A stretch of 22,521 nucleotides of DNA, taken from NCBI GenBank assembly GCA_017648225.1, contig JAGCJE010000071.1, positions 1 to 22,521 of the forward strand, given 5' to 3'. Below, in pieces: positions 21,254-22,521 of the stretch (positions are counted from its first letter, which is position 1; every line of letters begins with the position of its first letter). Origin of the DNA: Kiritimatiellia bacterium. Lineage in GTDB: Bacteria; Verrucomicrobiota; Kiritimatiellia; RFP12; UBA1067. The notes under the pieces are model-generated. The model did no database searches. It saw nothing but the letters and a program-made list of their open reading frames with translations, and was not told where the DNA came from. The position numbers were made by a program, and so were the translations under genes.

Positions 21254-22521
21254 ATGTCAGAAGAAATCAGCAATTACAACGCCGAGAACATCCAAGTGCT
21301 TGAAGGCATGGAGGCCGTACGCAAAAGGCCCGCCATGTATATCGGCGACACGGGAGAGCGCGGCTATCACCATCTTGTATACGAGGTCGTCGACAACTCG
21401 ATCGACGAGGCTCTGGCGGGCTATTGCTCGATGATTGACGTTATCATCAATCCCGACGGCTCGCTGACGGTTCAGGATAACGGGCGCGGAATTCCCGTTG
21501 ACATGCACCCGACGCAGAAGAAGCCGGCGATTGAAGTCGTGTTGACCGTTCTTCATGCGGGCGGTAAATTCGACGGATCCAACTACAAGGTTTCGGGTGG
21601 ACTTCATGGTGTCGGCGTAAGCTGCGTCAACGCTCTTTCGGAGTGGATGAAGGTCGAAGTCAAGCGTTCCGGCAAAATTCATCAGATGGAGTTTTCGCGC
21701 GGGCTTGTGACGAAGAAGCTTGAGGTCGTCGGCGAGTGCGGCGACGAGACGGGAACCAAGGTTACGTTTTTCCCCGATCATTCGATTTTCTCCTGTCGCG
21801 CTTTCAAGTGGGAGATTCTTACCGCGCGTCTGAGGGAGCTCGCGTTCCTCAATAAGGGAGTAACGATTCACTTTCGTGATGACGAGGGCGAAGCTCATCA
21901 CGAGGAGACGTTCCATTACGAGGGCGGTATCGACGAGTTCGTCGAATATCTCAATACCGCAAAGAAGGCGATTTCGCCCGTCATTCATTTTGAAGGATCG
22001 CGCGAGGGTACGACCGGTACCGTTCAGGCGGAGGTTTCGCTTCAGTATAACGACAGCTATTCGACGCTGGAGCAGACTTACTGCAACAATATCCGCACCG
22101 TCGAGGGCGGCACCCACCTCTCTGGCTTCCGGCGCGCGCTTACGTCGACAATCAACAAATACGGCGCCGACAATAAGCTCATCAAGGAGAAGGATAATCT
22201 TACGGGCGACGATATGCGCGAGGGTCTTACGGTCGTCGTTTCCGTAAAGGTTCCTCAGCCGCAGTTCGAAGGCCAGACGAAGACGAAGCTCGGCAACGGC
22301 GAAGTCGACGGTATTGTAGGCTCGATCGTTTCCGATAAGCTGATGACATTCTTTGAGGAGAATCCGTCGGTCGCGAAGGTCGTAATCGAGAAGACTCTTC
22401 TCGCCGCCCGCGCCCGCGAAGCTGCGCGCGCCGCGCGCGAGTCTACGCGCCGCAAAGGAGTTATGGACGGGCTTTCTCTTCCCGGCAAACTTAAAGACTG
22501 CTCAGAGCGCGATCCCGCGAA
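21254..22521 (+). CDS. gyrB: DNA gyrase subunit B (3' end outside window)
   Basis: The reading frame is open from the ATG at 21254 to the last base, about 422 codons, and is cut by the window edge. AAAGG stands about ten bases before the start. GyrB supplies the ATPase of the enzyme that introduces negative supercoils. The GHKL ATPase motifs are all there: YEVVDNSIDEA with Glu44 and Asn48 for ATP and Mg, DNGRGIPVD, the GGLHGVGVS lid region, and the transducer QTKTKLGN loop with its ATP-contacting lysine. KGVMDGLSLPGKLKDCSERDPA marks the start of the TOPRIM domain, which lies just beyond the window. ParE is a close relative, but the sequence NAENIQVLEGMEAVRKRPAMYIGDT and the transducer region fit GyrB better. 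Confidence 0.95.
   Translation, partial: MSEEISNYNAENIQVLEGMEAVRKRPAMYIGDTGERGYHHLVYEVVDNSIDEALAGYCSMIDVIINPDGSLTVQDNGRGIPVDMHPTQKKPAIEVVLTVLHAGGKFDGSNYKVSGGLHGVGVSCVNALSEWMKVEVKRSGKIHQMEFSRGLVTKKLEVVGECGDETGTKVTFFPDHSIFSCRAFKWEILTARLRELAFLNKGVTIHFRDDEGEAHHEETFHYEGGIDEFVEYLNTAKKAISPVIHFEGSREGTTGTVQAEVSLQYNDSYSTLEQTYCNNIRTVEGGTHLSGFRRALTSTINKYGADNKLIKEKDNLTGDDMREGLTVVVSVKVPQPQFEGQTKTKLGNGEVDGIVGSIVSDKLMTFFEENPSVAKVVIEKTLLAARAREAARAARESTRRKGVMDGLSLPGKLKDCSERDPA

Overview
The window is a gene-dense, almost entirely housekeeping segment of a bacterial chromosome. It holds 20 protein-coding genes, two of them cut by the window edges. No rRNA, tRNA, CRISPR array, insertion sequence, prophage or recognisable defence system was seen. 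The standard genetic code fits throughout, with TGA, TAA and TAG all used as stops. Codon use is mostly G/C-ending. A didermic envelope is suggested by FecR-like and PpiD/SurA-like secreted or anchored proteins, Lgt, and signal peptides. The combination of a FecR-like protein, a PpiD-like protein, an excisionase-type HTH fused to a PTS EIIA domain, a Cys-rich Lgt signature and a SecA with a long insertion suggests the PVC superphylum, perhaps a Kiritimatiellota- or Lentisphaerota-like uncultured bacterium. That placement is inference from gene character and was not tested by phylogeny.

Layout. Positions 1-5264 (+): end of galactokinase, a FecR-like secreted protein, a PpiD-like anchored chaperone, dUTPase (dut), peptide deformylase (def) and a secreted SGNH esterase of unusual base composition. 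A symmetric bidirectional terminator (5284-5328) separates these from a convergent small glycogen-binding-domain protein (5348-5701, -). Positions 5812-12125 (+): a tightly packed probable operon of ftsB-like gene, M50-like membrane protease, lgt, holA, HTH-EIIA regulator, HAD phosphatase and ligA, with 4-nt ATGA overlaps and one 29-nt overlap. It is read from an extended -10 promoter lying 7 nt from the first start codon. ung (-) faces ligA. Positions 12851-16682 (+): a HAD hydrolase followed by mfd, joined by a tandem heptamer array that encodes the end of one gene and the ribosome binding site and start of the next. Positions 16733-22521 (+): secA, ispD, a metallophosphoesterase and the N-terminal two thirds of gyrB, again close-packed.

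How the genes work together. Several act in DNA maintenance: dut and ung (uracil exclusion and removal), ligA (nick sealing), holA (clamp loading), mfd (transcription-coupled repair) and gyrB (supercoiling). Others act in envelope biogenesis: secA, lgt, the PpiD-like chaperone, the ftsB-like gene and the M50-like protease. ispD feeds isoprenoid synthesis and def matures new proteins.

No clearly new multi-gene system is present. The observations most worth a second look are the heptamer array across the HAD/mfd junction, four perfect TGnTATAAT promoters (two apparently leaderless), the internal composition switch in the SGNH esterase gene, the HTH-EIIA fusion inside a replication/repair operon, and the M50-like protease between ftsB and lgt. 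No gene-free stretch exceeds 300 bases; the largest gap (5702-5826) is filled by divergent promoters.
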